From Isosphaeraceae bacterium (lineage in GTDB: Bacteria; Planctomycetota; Planctomycetia; Isosphaerales; Isosphaeraceae), in NCBI GenBank assembly GCA_026004735.1, contig BPJS01000001.1, forward strand, positions 1-64,000: a DNA stretch of 64,000 nucleotides, in the 5' to 3' direction. Positions within the stretch are counted from its first letter, which is position 1; each line of letters begins with the position of its first letter. The position numbers and the translations under genes were made by a program. Below are positions 1 to 11,875 of the stretch, in pieces. The notes under the pieces are model-generated. The model was not told where the DNA came from. It was given only the letters and a program-made list of their open reading frames with translations, and did not search any database.

Positions 1-97
1 CGGCGATTTCCGGCCCGAAGGCGGGTTGCCAGCCCAGCCCGGCCAGCCATTCGAGGGCGGCCTGCTCGACGACGGATTCAGTGAACGAGCCGCTCAT
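1..97 (-). CDS. hsdR: Type I restriction subunit HsdR, N-terminal fragment
   Basis: Only the first 32 codons lie in the window; the gene continues leftwards. Read on the minus strand it begins [20 protein letters not shown], which closely matches the start of the complete HsdR at 20224-23316 ([16 protein letters not shown]). HsdR is the ATP-dependent translocase and nuclease subunit of type I restriction enzymes. Its ATG overlaps the stop codon of the upstream DUF4276 gene as ATGA, so it is the last visible gene of a leftward operon hsdM, nuclease, hsdS, ATPase, DUF4276, hsdR. The identity rests on similarity to the second copy in this window; the helicase and nuclease motifs are outside it, so intactness cannot be judged. 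Confidence 0.85.
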   Translation of the reverse strand, partial: MSGSFTESVVEQAALEWLAGLGWQPAFGPEIA

Positions 98-723
98 GTG
101 CAGTCCCCAGCTGTCTGAACTGCCTCCAGTACAGCATCACGAAAGCACGCGAAACTCCGCGAGCGGCAGCGAGCCGGATCAAAGTGCTGTCCAAGAGTCC
201 GCGCCACCTCTGTTTTCGGCAATCCGCCCTTGAAGTAGCCGTGCCGCTGCAAAAGCCGCTCAAACGCCTCCCAGGTGCCGCCGGCAATTCCATCGGAATT
301 CCGGTATCTTTGCTGCTGCGGCACGGTCGGCGAGAGTCTCGGATACGCAGCCCGGACGGCTTCCCAGTCGCCGAAATACCAGGCTTCCAGCTCCTCAATC
401 GCCATCCGATTGACGAGCTGCCAAGAGGAGGAAGAACGGCTCCGCGTGCGCAACCTCGCCCTCTGCGCAATCTGCTCCATCTGTTGCTTCAGTTGCCGGC
501 AATCGTCATCGTCCCGATCCACCACAACGACAATGCGCCAGTCCGCGGGCAGCCACGCCGCATACCCGCGCAGCCGATTTTCCAGCTTGTCGAGCAAGTC
601 TTGCTTGCCCTGAAACGGATAGACTTCAAAGGTTCGGTCGGGTGGAAGCAACCGAGGCAGCAGACCGCGCAGGAACGCCTCCATCGAAGGCTCTTCCACG
701 AGAACCTCAAAATGCTGCGTCAT
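94..723 (-). CDS. DUF4276 family protein (TOPRIM-like partner of the ATPase)
   Basis: A 209-residue protein starting [13 protein letters not shown]. An in-frame codon further upstream was rejected because the chosen ATG overlaps the stop of the ATPase gene by ATGA, the pattern seen throughout this operon. An N-terminal acidic cluster (VEEPS), a hydrophobic strand followed by [10 protein letters not shown] near residue 70, and a later EELEAW segment fit the DUF4276 family, which is considered TOPRIM-like. Such proteins often accompany AAA ATPases resembling OLD nucleases. Inference: the two genes together may act like a split OLD-type nuclease carried inside a type I restriction operon. The stop codon overlaps the hsdR start. 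No biochemical role is proven for this family. Confidence 0.75.
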   Translation of the reverse strand: MTQHFEVLVEEPSMEAFLRGLLPRLLPPDRTFEVYPFQGKQDLLDKLENRLRGYAAWLPADWRIVVVVDRDDDDCRQLKQQMEQIAQRARLRTRSRSSSSWQLVNRMAIEELEAWYFGDWEAVRAAYPRLSPTVPQQQRYRNSDGIAGGTWEAFERLLQRHGYFKGGLPKTEVARTLGQHFDPARCRSRSFACFRDAVLEAVQTAGDCT

Positions 724-1964
724 CGCCCGCGCCCCCCGCGTTGCCCATTGGACGGCATCCCTTGGTTCACCAACGGGTCGCCGACGCCCAGGTGCCCCTC
801 CATCCACAGATGACCGAGCAACGCTCCGTGCTCAACGAACTCGCCCACACCCTCGATTTCCGATACCCGCCTCGTCTGGGTGTAGCCCTGTTCGTCGCGC
901 CAGAGCACGCGAACCTCCTGGGGACGAAGGGCGTTCAAGAAGAACGGCGAATGGGTCGTGATGAGCAGTTGGGTATGGGCGGTCGCCTTGCGGCACTCTT
1001 CCGCCAGTTCCGGCAGCAGGCGCGGGTGCAAAAAGTTTTCTGGCTCCTCGATGCCAATGAAAGGCGGCGGCGTAGGATCGTACAGGAGCACCAGGTACGC
1101 CAGCATCTTCAACGTGCCGTCGGAAGCGAATCGAGCCAGGACGGGATGCGAAAACGGCGCATCCTTGATCTGGAGCAACAACCGTCCATCCGGCATCGTC
1201 TCCGCCAGCACTTTCTCGATGCGCGGAACGCGGCGGCGCAGCACCTCGAAGATCTGCTCCAGACGGCTTTCGTGTTGTTCCGCCTGGTACTGAATCACGT
1301 TCGCGAGATTGTCCCCGGTGCGCGACAAGCGCTCCTGCGGTCCAGCTTCCGGTTGACCCCGGGCGCTCTCGGCGGACAGATACGAAACGTACCAGCCGGT
1401 GATGAAGTCTCGCAGCGCCGCCACGCGCGGGTGCTCTTCAAACTGCCCCAATGCGTTGACTGCCAGCAGGTCGGCGCTCTTGAGCGGAATGTCCACGCGC
1501 TGATCCCGCTCGTCTGGCTGCTCGCCGCTGACGGCCCGGCCCTTGCCTTCGTGGTATTCGAGAAATCGAAATGGCTTGCCATGAGAACCCCTCCGCCATT
1601 GCAGCCACTCTTCGGCGACAATGGGACTGCCGCCTTTTTCATCCACGCTCAGGTGATAGGTGATGATCGGGTAATCCTGTTCCTTGTACTTGATCTCGAT
1701 GCTGATGGGGCCTTCCGAATTGCGTGTGCGCAGTTCTTTGGCCCGGCCGCGTTTGTCCCAAGCGCGGCGCAGGCCCAACTCAAAACACTCCGCCAGGAAC
1801 GCGAACACATCAAAGACCGTAGACTTGCCGCTCCCGTTAGGGCCAAGCAGGACGGTGAGGGGCGTCAAATCCTTGAACTCCACATCACGCAACGCCCGGA
1901 AGTTCTGCACTTTCAGGTATTCAATGCGGGGTGGAGTCGTAGAAGCATTCGTTGATTTGTTCAT
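720..1964 (-). CDS. AAA family ATPase (RecF/OLD-like, AAA_21 type)
   Basis: A 414-residue ATPase. The Walker A motif GPNGSGKST lies near residues 41-49 after the strand pattern [17 protein letters not shown], typical of SMC/RecF/OLD-like ATPases. Near the C terminus [13 protein letters not shown] is the Walker B/signature region, followed by [10 protein letters not shown] (H-loop). Such proteins dimerise through ATP and usually work with a nuclease. The start codon overlaps the hsdS stop (ATGA) and its own stop overlaps the DUF4276 start (ATGA), so translation is probably coupled. The DUF4276 neighbour suggests a two-protein anti-phage effector embedded in the restriction operon; this is inference from neighbourhood. 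The length is normal and no frameshift was seen. Confidence 0.85.
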   Translation of the reverse strand: MNKSTNASTTPPRIEYLKVQNFRALRDVEFKDLTPLTVLLGPNGSGKSTVFDVFAFLAECFELGLRRAWDKRGRAKELRTRNSEGPISIEIKYKEQDYPIITYHLSVDEKGGSPIVAEEWLQWRRGSHGKPFRFLEYHEGKGRAVSGEQPDERDQRVDIPLKSADLLAVNALGQFEEHPRVAALRDFITGWYVSYLSAESARGQPEAGPQERLSRTGDNLANVIQYQAEQHESRLEQIFEVLRRRVPRIEKVLAETMPDGRLLLQIKDAPFSHPVLARFASDGTLKMLAYLVLLYDPTPPPFIGIEEPENFLHPRLLPELAEECRKATAHTQLLITTHSPFFLNALRPQEVRVLWRDEQGYTQTRRVSEIEGVGEFVEHGALLGHLWMEGHLGVGDPLVNQGMPSNGQRGGRGR

Positions 1965-3349
1965 GTTATCCTCCCCACGATCCGCTCCGCGTCCGGCACC
2001 CGCAACTCCCCGCTGATCAGCTTCGGCAACAACGCATCCCGCAACGCGGCGAGGGTGACGTTTTCGTCGTGCATCACTTCCAGTTGGTGCTGCGTCGGTT
2101 CGAAGATCTTCGCGAAGTGGCGCACCAGTTGTTCGGGCGGCAACACGAAGCGCGGCTTCTGCAAGCCATCCAGCGGCAGCATGTTGACCGTCGTGCCGTT
2201 ACTGTGGCCCGCGACGAGTTCGTGGAAAACCGGCGTTCGTAAAAGTAGATAAATGAACCACGTAGGAAGGTAACTCGTGTCCTTCGCCTGGATGCGCGTA
2301 GATGTGGTGGCTGAACAGCCCCTTGTCGCCATATCGCTTTGGAACAATCGCCGCGTAGCCGATGAGAAGGTAATCGAACCCTTGCTCAGTGTTGGTGACG
2401 ATCACATCGCCGCGCTTCAGCAGGTGCGCGGGCCGGTACTCGCCAGTGTACCACTTCAACCCCTCGTGCTTGTACCCGCCACCCTCGTACACCGAGTCTG
2501 AGGTTGTGCATGGGCAATCCCTGGCCAGGCTCCGCCAGGAAGTTCCCCTTGTAGCTCAGACCCTTCGTTCGCCGTGATTTCGTCCGCCAATGAGGTCCCA
2601 CTCGCCACCCCTTCGGGAATCGGGCCGAGGGGGGAGTCCTCGAACGAGTCGGGGAACAGGGCGGCGAGTTCGGGCTTGAGCTTGGGGCAGGCGGCGCGGC
2701 TGACCTGGGCGTCGGTCCAGCGCGGATGCTCCTTGCGGACGGCGGCCTTGGCCTTCACCGGGTCGAAATCGACGAACCAGCTCTTAAAAATCGCCCGCGC
2801 CATCGCCTCCAGCGTCCGGCACCGCCGCCGGTTCAACTCGATCTTGTCGTCCAACGTGCCGAGGATGTGGGCGATGGCCTTCTGTTCCTTGAGCGGTGGT
2901 ATGGTCACCTCGCAGTGACTCAGCGAATCGGTGGGCACCCTTTGGCGACCTGACGTGCCCGTCATCTGCGAAATGCAGTACAACCGAACCCCGTCCCATT
3001 TGGTCAAGTAGTACGCGAAGTCATTGTTCGTTACACCAGGCTTGCCTCGGATAACGATGAACTCCGTGGAGCCATGCGCCATTTGCTGTCGCCGTTGGGC
3101 GCGAAGCGGGCAATCTTGCCGTTTTCGACGGCAAGGCGTGATCCGCGCCATCAACGTGTCGCCTGCAATGAATCGCGATCCGCCGCCGGTGAACGGTCTC
3201 ATTTCGCTCGGCCCGACACTGCGGGACGCAGGATCGACTGCCCTTGCATATCCAGCGAACGGATAGGCCTCGCCTCGTTGGAGCGGGACTGACGGATGTA
3301 ACCTGCACTGCTTGATCAAGAGGCAGGGTGTCCAACCGTTGCTAGCCAC
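1961..3349 (-). pseudogene. hsdS: Type I specificity subunit HsdS, frameshifted
   Basis: HsdS recognises the DNA target of a type I restriction enzyme. The reading passes through four segments in three frames: 3349 to about 2570 holds the first target-recognition region, the conserved helix IELNRRRCRTLEAMARAIFKSWFVDFDP and SFEDSPLGPIP; about 2570-2500 reads GLSYKGNFLAEPG; about 2490-2300 reads YKHEGLKWYTGEYRPAHL; about 2310-1961 ends [19 protein letters not shown]. All three shifts go the same way (+1). The segment around 3100 (ITPCRRKRQ) also diverges from the second HsdS (ITPCLENGK), suggesting compensating indels. Homology continues across the breaks without stop codons, so either the sequence has errors or decay is recent. 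The end overlaps the ATPase start as ATGA; the start overlaps the nuclease gene by 8 bp. Confidence 0.8.
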
Positions 3350-4551
3350 TCACGCCACCCCCTTTCTTCTTGCGGCCGGGCTTTTTCGCCGTGGGCGGTG
3401 CGGCATGTTCGCTGCGCTGCACGGTCGCGCCCAGCTCCGCTTCAATCTGCTCGACGGTCGGCAGGGCCGATTGCACCGCCGGCGGCAAGGCCCGCGTCAG
3501 CTCATACGTCGAAATGCCGATCGGCTTGTCGATGCCGGCGAAGCTGTACTCGGCTTGCAGCCGGTCGTGCCACTGGCAGAGGATCAAGCCGATGGTCGGG
3601 GCGTCGTCGGGGTGGCGGAGCTGCTGGTTGACGGCGTTACAGTAGAAGTTCAGCTTGCCGGCGTACTCGGGCTTGAACTTGCCGGTCTTCAGGTCGATGA
3701 CCACGAAGGCCCGCAGCCGCAGGTGGTAGAAGAGCAAGTCGATGTAGAAGTCGTCGTCGCCGACGGTCAGGCGGTATTGCCGGCCGACGAAGGCGAAGCC
3801 CTGGCCGAGTTCGAGCAGGAACTTTTCCAGGTGGCGGACAAGCTGGGTTTCGAGTTCGCGTTCCTGGAACGGCTCGGCGAGGGTGAGGAAGTCGAAGATG
3901 TAGGGGTCCTTGAGCGTCTGCTGGGCGAGGTCGGACTGCGGCGCGGGGAGGACGGCGGCGAAGTTGGAGACGGCCTTGCCCTGGCGGGTGTGGGCCTGGG
4001 CGTCGATCTGGGCGGCCAGGACGTTGCGGCTCCAGCCGCGGGCGAGCGTCTGCTCCATGTACCAGCGGCGCGTGGGGAGGTCCTTGACCTTTTGCATCAG
4101 GATGACATGGTGCGCCCAGGGGAGAGCCCAGAAAGTTGACTCAGGCGTTTTCGCAACCGCTGGTTGCACTTTCTCCGCGGCGGACGATTTCGCAACTGCC
4201 GGTTGCGAAATTGGCGGAGCGGGTAATTGTGCCACAACCGATGGCACAATTGCGGCGGGTTCGGGATACTCGCGGTAAAACTGGATCATCAGGTCAATGT
4301 TCCGCTCGGAGAAACCCTTCAGCTCCGGCAGCTCATTCTTGAGGGCCGCGGCCAGCCGGGGGATGACGGCCGCGCCCCAGCCTTCCTGCTGCTGGCGCTG
4401 GTCGATGATACGGCCGATGTCCCAGTAGAGGCGGACCAGCTCGGCGTTGACGGCGAGAACTGCCCGCGTCTGGGCGGCCTGGATGCGGCCCTTCACGTCG
4501 GCCAGCAGGGCCGGGAAGTTGTCGCGGACGACGGCGGCCTTCCGGGACCGT

Positions 4552-4562
<11 letters not shown>
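3342..4562 (-). CDS. YhcG-family (DUF1016) PD-(D/E)XK nuclease
   Basis: A 406-residue protein. The N-terminal DUF1016 region has [15 protein letters not shown] and [18 protein letters not shown], and the C-terminal PDDEXK nuclease domain has [20 protein letters not shown] (catalytic D and DxK). These are hallmarks of YhcG proteins, which commonly sit in type I restriction operons. The middle (residues about 105-140) carries a repeated QPAVAK linker encoded by three palindromes (see the repeat at 4153-4251). The C terminus is a lysine-rich tail ([11 protein letters not shown]). The gene starts within the last bases of hsdM (11-bp overlap) and ends 8 bp inside hsdS, so it occupies the slot between M and S. 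The role in restriction is not established; it may be an accessory nuclease. Confidence 0.88.
4153..4251. repeat. Three palindromes inside the nuclease gene
   Basis: Three inverted repeats lie in a row within coding sequence: GCAACC-3 nt-GGTTGC at 4153-4167, ATTTCGCAAC-5 nt-GTTGCGAAAT at 4187-4211, and AATTGTGCCA-7 nt-TGGCACAATT at 4225-4251. The arms are perfect. In protein they encode the repeated linker around QPAVAKSS and QPAVAKTP, away from the catalytic domain. They could be remnants of small palindromic insertions kept in frame. Confidence 0.8.
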
Positions 4563-6105
<1,543 letters not shown>

Positions 6106-6121
6106 GGCTCACTCGCACGTC

Positions 6122-6137
6122 CTGCCGTTTCGACGGC
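6122..6137. promoter_or_regulatory. Hairpin upstream of hsdM
   Basis: TGCCGT-TTCG-ACGGCA is a perfect 6-bp stem with a four-base loop. It lies in the 112-bp gap between the end of the DUF1848 gene and the hsdM start. It could be a terminator for the upstream unit (no clear T-run follows it on the minus strand) or a regulatory hairpin in the hsdM leader. Confidence 0.45.
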
Positions 6138-6148
6138 AACGTCGGCAT

Positions 6149-6163
6149 CTGTTTACTAAACAG
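6149..6163. promoter_or_regulatory. GTTTACTAAAC palindromic operator before hsdM
   Basis: CTGTTTA-C-TAAACAG is a perfect palindrome with one central base. Its core GTTTACTAAAC is repeated, on the opposite strand, at 8131-8141 before the methyltransferase-like gene. Related GTTTAC repeats precede the second hsdM and the gene at 24489. It is probably a repressor site; an XRE protein encoded at 23313 is one candidate binder. Confidence 0.6.
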
Positions 6164-6217
6164 GTCACAAAGAGATGATAACCCGCGGGTCGGTCGGCGA
6201 CAAGACCTTCGCCAGAA

Positions 6218-7177
6218 TCACGTAGTCTCCGGGCCGGGGTCATAGAAGAGTGGCAAGCTCTTGGTGCCCGGCTCCGAGGCAGTTTCGACAGCATCGTGAA
6301 CCGGAAACAGGAACTCTCCCTCTGGGTCGTGCTGGTGAAATCTCGCTTGCGCAAGCGGGCGGTTGAGTACAGCGTAGCAGTAGACGCATCCGTGAGGGCA
6401 CGTGTCGTAGTCGCCGATGTCCTTCGACGCAAAGCAGCCGCATTCCTTGCGTCCGCCGCGTCGCTCGGCCTTGATTACCTTGCCGGCCACGGACTCAAGT
6501 CGCTCGGCGTCAATGCAGCGGGCGTCGGCCGCGCCGGGCACCAAGTAATCGCGCTGGGCGCAGATTGCCAGCTTCATCCCCCGTGCCCGCGCCATCTCGA
6601 CCATCTCGGACGCGAGTTGCCGCTTCGTTTCTGCCGGCGGGTCTTCCCACTCGAACCCGAACTCCGATGCGGCCCAGTTCATGTTGCGCAAGGTCTTCTG
6701 GTACAGGTGGACGAATGAGATCACGACCTCATCGGTTGTCCCTTCCAGATCGCGGCAGAGCGACTCGAAGTTGCGGCGATGAAAGTCGAGCGGCGTCAGC
6801 GATGATACGATAATCGTGTCGTAGCGCCAGACGCAAACGCGGGGGCCATACTGCTCGGCTAGGCGGCGAAGCGCCTCGACGCTGCGGCGGGCGTTGACGA
6901 CGGAAAACTCAAGGGCCTTCGGGTACGCATTGATGCTGTGCTGGATGATGAACGGAAACCCGCGCTTGTGTACTTCCTTCAAGTGATCGATGAATGGGCT
7001 GATGTTCTTCGTCCAGAAGACGATGCCGTCCACGTCGCGCCGATCCAGAGAAACGCGGATCGCCTGTTTGCGGTTCCAGGGATTGACCATCTTGCAGTAG
7101 CCGGCCCGGAGACGGTTCAGGAACCAATCGCCGTAGAACGTGGGGATGTCGGTCTTGTAGCTAGCGGATATGATCAT
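6218..7177 (-). CDS. DUF1848 family protein (Cys-rich, probable Fe-S)
   Basis: A 319-residue protein starting MIISASYKTDIPTFYGDW, the usual DUF1848 opening, with later VFWTKNISPF and CVWRYDTIIVSS segments. The C-terminal cysteine cluster ECGCFASKDIGDYDTC followed by PHGCVYCYA is typical of the family and resembles an Fe-S site of radical-SAM-like proteins. It lies 15 bp downstream of a methyltransferase-fold gene in the same direction, so the two are probably one transcription unit. The position between two restriction loci and a shared operator suggest a defence role, possibly nucleic-acid or small-molecule modification; this is inference. The biochemical activity of DUF1848 is not known to me. 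Confidence 0.8.
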   Translation of the reverse strand: MIISASYKTDIPTFYGDWFLNRLRAGYCKMVNPWNRKQAIRVSLDRRDVDGIVFWTKNISPFIDHLKEVHKRGFPFIIQHSINAYPKALEFSVVNARRSVEALRRLAEQYGPRVCVWRYDTIIVSSLTPLDFHRRNFESLCRDLEGTTDEVVISFVHLYQKTLRNMNWAASEFGFEWEDPPAETKRQLASEMVEMARARGMKLAICAQRDYLVPGAADARCIDAERLESVAGKVIKAERRGGRKECGCFASKDIGDYDTCPHGCVYCYAVLNRPLAQARFHQHDPEGEFLFPVHDAVETASEPGTKSLPLFYDPGPETT

Positions 7178-7192
7178 CGCCGCATGGCCTCC

Positions 7193-8110
7193 TCAGGGCT
7201 TGGTTCCGACAATCCAAAAAGCGCCTCGTCGGCCATCGCTGCCCCATTGAACACGTGGTTGTCTTTGGATCTGGCGGCTGTAAGCTTCCAGGACCGACGA
7301 TTGCTCATCGCCATCCATGTTACGCGAAGTTTGATAGACATCACTGACGTTGAGGCCAGCCGCTCGAAGAAGGTGAACGGCGTCGTCGCGGACAGAGTCT
7401 TGATCACGGTCGATGATCAAGAACTTGCTTCCCGACGGCGAAGATCGAACTGCTGTCGTGATGACTTGTTGAAAACCGGCGTGATCGCCGAGTATTTCGG
7501 ACAAGACGTAGTTCATGACATACAGGTCCTGTTGAAAAAGATGCGGCATGTTTGCAAAGTTCCCGACCTGCGTCATGTCGAAGGGCACAAAGGTCTTGCT
7601 GATGCTGAATGGCCATTGCGCCACCGGAATGCCCGCCGCACGGAGTGTGCCGTTGATTTCAGCTTCTAGGGCGTTCCAGCTTTCTGACCATTCAGGTACG
7701 CGATCAAGCAAGGAAAAGGAAAGGCGAGCGAGCGGACCATTCGGCCGTGTCTTTTGGAGGTGCTTGCATAGCGCCAGAAGTTCCGTTCCGGGTCCGCCGC
7801 CAAAAGCACACACCAGGAGTTCCTGCGTATCTCGCATCTTCGCCGCAATGAATTCTGCAAGATCACGCGAACAGCGAATCGCATACTCGCAGAGGTTGGC
7901 GTTAACGGCAACGTGGCAGAAGAGATACGCGAAGCGGCAAAGCGGATCACTGTAGACTATGTTGGGCTGCTCACCGGAAAACCATGCGTTGCTCATGGTC
8001 CGCAGATGTTCCCGTACGTAGGCCAGTGCGTCTTGTTGGCCGATGCCGTAGTGCCGGCAAATCCCAGGTAGGCACGCGTCCAGCGCCGCTTTGACCGTCT
8101 CGAAGTACAC
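7193..8110 (-). CDS. Class I methyltransferase-fold protein, partner of DUF1848
   Basis: A 305-residue protein starting with GTG after a GGGGGA ribosome site. VCAFGGGPGTELLAL near residues 97-111 is a SAM-binding glycine motif, and an acidic end-of-strand-2 (LLDRVPEW) and the later FLIIDRDQD strand fit a class I Rossmann methyltransferase. No NPPY or other nucleic-acid methylase motif was found, so the substrate is unknown. The N-terminal half (MYFETVKAALDACLPG, CRFAYLFCHVAVNANLCEYA) is helical. The pairing with DUF1848 recalls systems where a Cys-rich radical-SAM-like protein has a dedicated partner. A GTTTAGTAAAC operator lies 21 bp upstream of the start. Confidence 0.65.
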   Translation of the reverse strand: MYFETVKAALDACLPGICRHYGIGQQDALAYVREHLRTMSNAWFSGEQPNIVYSDPLCRFAYLFCHVAVNANLCEYAIRCSRDLAEFIAAKMRDTQELLVCAFGGGPGTELLALCKHLQKTRPNGPLARLSFSLLDRVPEWSESWNALEAEINGTLRAAGIPVAQWPFSISKTFVPFDMTQVGNFANMPHLFQQDLYVMNYVLSEILGDHAGFQQVITTAVRSSPSGSKFLIIDRDQDSVRDDAVHLLRAAGLNVSDVYQTSRNMDGDEQSSVLEAYSRQIQRQPRVQWGSDGRRGAFWIVGTKP

Positions 8111-8130
8111 GCTGTCCCCCTTGTGTCCAT

Positions 8131-8141
8131 GTTTAGTAAAC
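8131..8141. promoter_or_regulatory. GTTTAGTAAAC operator before methyltransferase-like gene
   Basis: An 11-bp palindrome, identical on the minus strand to the core of the site before hsdM at 6151-6161. It is 21 bp upstream of the GTG start, where a repressor would block the promoter or early transcript. The shared site suggests common control of this pair and the restriction operon. Confidence 0.6.
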
Positions 8142-8215
8142 TAAGTGCATTCTAGCAGACCGGGGAGTTATGTCAATCCTCGACCTCGTCGGAACTCATC
8201 GGAAGCCGAAGCGGT

Positions 8216-8613
8216 TCAAGACATCCCGCTATGGATGGCCTTCCACAGGCGCCTCTGCTTCTGCCAGCTGACCTCCCTGCAAATCCGCCGCAGGTGCTTT
8301 TCGTTGATCGGGTCGCGGCCCTGCGTGACGAGCGGCAGGAACAGCAGCTCTTCCTGGATGTCGGGGGCCAGGTGGAGGAGGTTCAGAACCTGGGTGATGC
8401 GGGGCTGGGTGACCTGGGCCAGGCGGGCCAGTTCAATGGTGTTGGCGACGATGCCCTCCCGCAGCAATCGGTCCAACTCGATGGCCAGGGCCATGACGCG
8501 CGAAACCCGGGGAACCCGGCCGGGCGGGACCGTCTGGGATGCCGGCGGGTCGTTCTCGATCCGTCGGCGGCCGCGCTCGCTGCGCGTGAAGAAGACCTGC
8601 TTTTTCACGGTGA

Positions 8614-8617
<4 letters not shown>
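8216..8617 (-). CDS. ParB/KorB-like HTH protein of recombinase cassette 1
   Basis: A 133-residue protein starting MITVKKQVFFTRSERGRRRI. The central helix-turn-helix NTIELARLAQVTQPRITQVLNLLHLAPDIQEELLFL resembles the ParB/KorB HTH, where a DNA-binding helix follows QPRITQ. It is fourth in a cassette (small protein, DUF2924, recombinase, HTH) and its ATG overlaps the recombinase stop as ATGA. The homologue at 13929-14345 has the same layout. A role as DNA-binding accessory to the recombinase, or as cassette regulator, is likely but inferred. Confidence 0.75.
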
Positions 8618-10181
<1,564 letters not shown>

Positions 10182-10185
<4 letters not shown>

Positions 10186-10664
10186 TGTTTGCCCTCCAGC
10201 CCAAAGAAGCGGTAGCCGTTGACGTGCGAACCGGTGATCTTCTTGGCCACGGCCGAGAGTGACTTGTAGCGATTGCCCTCGAACTCGAAGCCATCCGGCA
10301 GCACGAGCACCCGGAGCCTGCGGCCCTTGTACTGGCGGACAATCGCGGTGCCGGGCGCGGGCAGACGCGGATCGGCCTTGATCGATGCGTGCGTGACGAC
10401 CGCAGGCGGTGGCGCGACCTCGTTGGACTTCGGCGGCATCACCCGCAGCTCCGTGCCGCGGGCCAGTTCTTCGGCCCGCTTCCGTGCCCGTTCGCTCAGG
10501 TCGCCTTCTACCAGGGCCTGGAGCTTCCAGGCGATCTTGCGAATCAGGTACGTGCGGTGCCGCGTCCGCGTTGGTTCGCCGAACAGCGCGGCGTAGCGCT
10601 CGCAGAGTTGCCCCGTGGACATCTTCTGGAGCGCAGCAACTTCCCTCTCGATGTCGAGTTTCAT
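10182..10664 (-). CDS. DUF2924 protein, cassette 1
   Basis: A 160-residue protein of the DUF2924 family: MSTGQLCERYAALFGEPTRTRHRTYLIRKIAWKLQ at the N terminus and the C-terminal RRLRVLVLPDGFEFEGNRYKSLSAVAKKITGSHVNGYRFFGL. DUF2924 genes are frequently found directly before serine recombinases in planctomycete and proteobacterial mobile elements. The function is unknown; the C-terminal part looks like a small DNA- or protein-binding domain. It overlaps the recombinase start by ATGA and follows the small first gene by 27 bp. Confidence 0.85.
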
Positions 10665-10691
10665 GGTGGCCTTCTCCGGTTTCTCGGTACG

Positions 10692-10898
10692 CTAAACCCC
10701 GAAACGCCGAGACACACTGAGCCTCGGATTGCCGGGAACCTCAAGGCCAGCCGGCGAGGATTCTGGAACTTCGTTTTCGGGGCGGGATTGGCTGCGCCGC
10801 AGACGGCGGTGGTAGCGCCGGACGCCGCGAGCGAGAATAGCGGCAACCTGCTTGAAGCGCTGCTCTGCGGTCAGGTCCGAGAACGACGAGTCCACCAT
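10692..10898 (-). CDS. Small protein of recombinase cassette 1
   Basis: A 68-residue protein (MVDSSFSDLTAEQRFKQVAAILARGVRR). The segment LTxxQRxxQVAAILARGVxR is shared with the 67-residue protein at 11648-11851, which occupies the same place in the inverted copy of the cassette; conservation between two diverged copies supports it being a real gene. The function is unknown. A promoter-like motif lies 33 bp upstream (10931-10961). Confidence 0.7.
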   Translation of the reverse strand: MVDSSFSDLTAEQRFKQVAAILARGVRRYHRRLRRSQSRPENEVPESSPAGLEVPGNPRLSVSRRFGV

Positions 10899-10930
10899 TG
10901 CGACAAGCTCCTGATTGCGGTGACCTGTCG

Positions 10931-10961
10931 GTTATGTATGCCGCTGCGGGGAAGGCTGTCC
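10931..10961 (-). promoter_or_regulatory. Element promoter motif, cassette 1
   Basis: Read on the minus strand: GGACA, 14 bases, GGCATA, CATAAC. The same boxes with exactly 14 bases between them occur at 11586, 27449 and 39844 on the plus strand. The motif ends about 33 bp before the start codon of the small gene, the same distance as in the inverted copy. The spacing fits a -35/-10 type promoter with element-specific boxes. Confidence 0.65.
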
Positions 10962-11583
10962 GGCATAGCCGCACTCTTGCTCCCGCTCTAGCTGGGAGGG
11001 GGACTGGGGTGAGAGGAGATGAGCGGAAACGGCCCTGCGGCCATAACCCGCGACGCGGCTTTCCCAATGGGCAGCGGTTTTCGTCCGGTTCGCTTCGCGA
11101 GCCCAACCTCCATCTAACCCGGACGGGCGCGACATGGAGAGACACCGAGACTTTTGGGGCCAGGAGTGGTGGATTGGCGAGCGGCCGCCGTCGCGCCGAT
11201 GTCTCTGTGGTCGAGGGGGAGACTTCCGTGGGACCGTCGAGATGCCGCAAGTTCTTGCCGGAATTGGCGTTTCTTGGCGGGAGTTGAGACGTCGCTCCCT
11301 GGCGGTCATGGCTCGGACAGGTCTAACCCGCGGGGAGCCGGGTTCGCAACGAGAGGGAATTAGTACAGGACGACCGCCGCCGTTCGATTCGTCGTCTCGG
11401 GTTACTTCTCAAAACGGCCGATTTATAGTGCGGTTGTTCACTTGGCCTCTGCTGCCGAGAATGCGGCGGGTTATGGCCGACGGAAACACGTCCATAACCC
11501 GGCCTGTCCGACCGGCGAAAAACGCCTGAAATCCCGGCGTTCTCCGCTGCCTCTTGAGCTTGATTGAGTCGGTCACGCCCTTC
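10962..11583. other. Non-coding spacer between divergent recombinase cassettes
   Basis: About 620 bp between two outward-facing promoters. I see no gene with a ribosome site, coding bias or recognisable product. Short similar words recur (CCATAACCCG near 11039 and 11491; TCTAACCCG near 11111 and 11326). The spacer may hold recombination or operator sites, but none can be assigned. Confidence 0.5.
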
Positions 11584-11585
11584 GC

Positions 11586-11616
11586 GGACAACTCAAAATC
11601 GGACGGCATAGATAAC
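11586..11616 (+). promoter_or_regulatory. Element promoter motif, cassette 2
   Basis: GGACA, 14 bases, GGCATA, GATAAC. The 25 bases at 11604-11628 match the reverse complement of 10919-10943 at 23 positions, so the two cassettes have near-identical promoter regions facing outwards. The start codon of the first gene follows 32 bp later. Confidence 0.65.
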
Positions 11617-11647
11617 CGTCAGGTCACCCTTCATGGAGCCTGACGAC

Positions 11648-11851
11648 ATGTCCCACGACGATTCCGAATTGACTCCCCAGCAGCGCATGGCCCAGGTCGC
11701 CGCCATCCTCGCGCGGGGCGTACTGCGCCTCAAGCAGGCGGCCTGGCGCGCTCCGACCGACTCGGACCAAGAAGTTCTCAAAACCCCGGAAGAAGGCCTT
11801 GAGTCGGGTGCGGACCCGAGGCTCACTGGGTCTCGGCGTTACGGGTTTTAA
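11648..11851 (+). CDS. Small protein of recombinase cassette 2
   Basis: A 67-residue protein starting MSHDDSELTPQQRMAQVAAI. This ATG was chosen over one 15 bp upstream because GGAG at 11635-11638 is well placed before it and because the start then aligns with the homologue at 10692-10898. The shared core is QVAAILARGVLR. Both copies end in an Arg-rich tail containing PRL and SRR. No function is known; the gene is always first in the DUF2924-recombinase-HTH cassette in this window. Confidence 0.7.
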   Translation: MSHDDSELTPQQRMAQVAAILARGVLRLKQAAWRAPTDSDQEVLKTPEEGLESGADPRLTGSRRYGF

Positions 11852-11875
11852 CGCACTCCAACCGACGAGGTCTTT

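Noticed and set aside
642..1955. Long plus-strand open frame opposite the ATPase and DUF4276 genes
   Set aside because: Its protein has no recognisable features and mirrors the high-GC third-position bias of the minus-strand genes, which carry clear motifs and ATGA overlaps.
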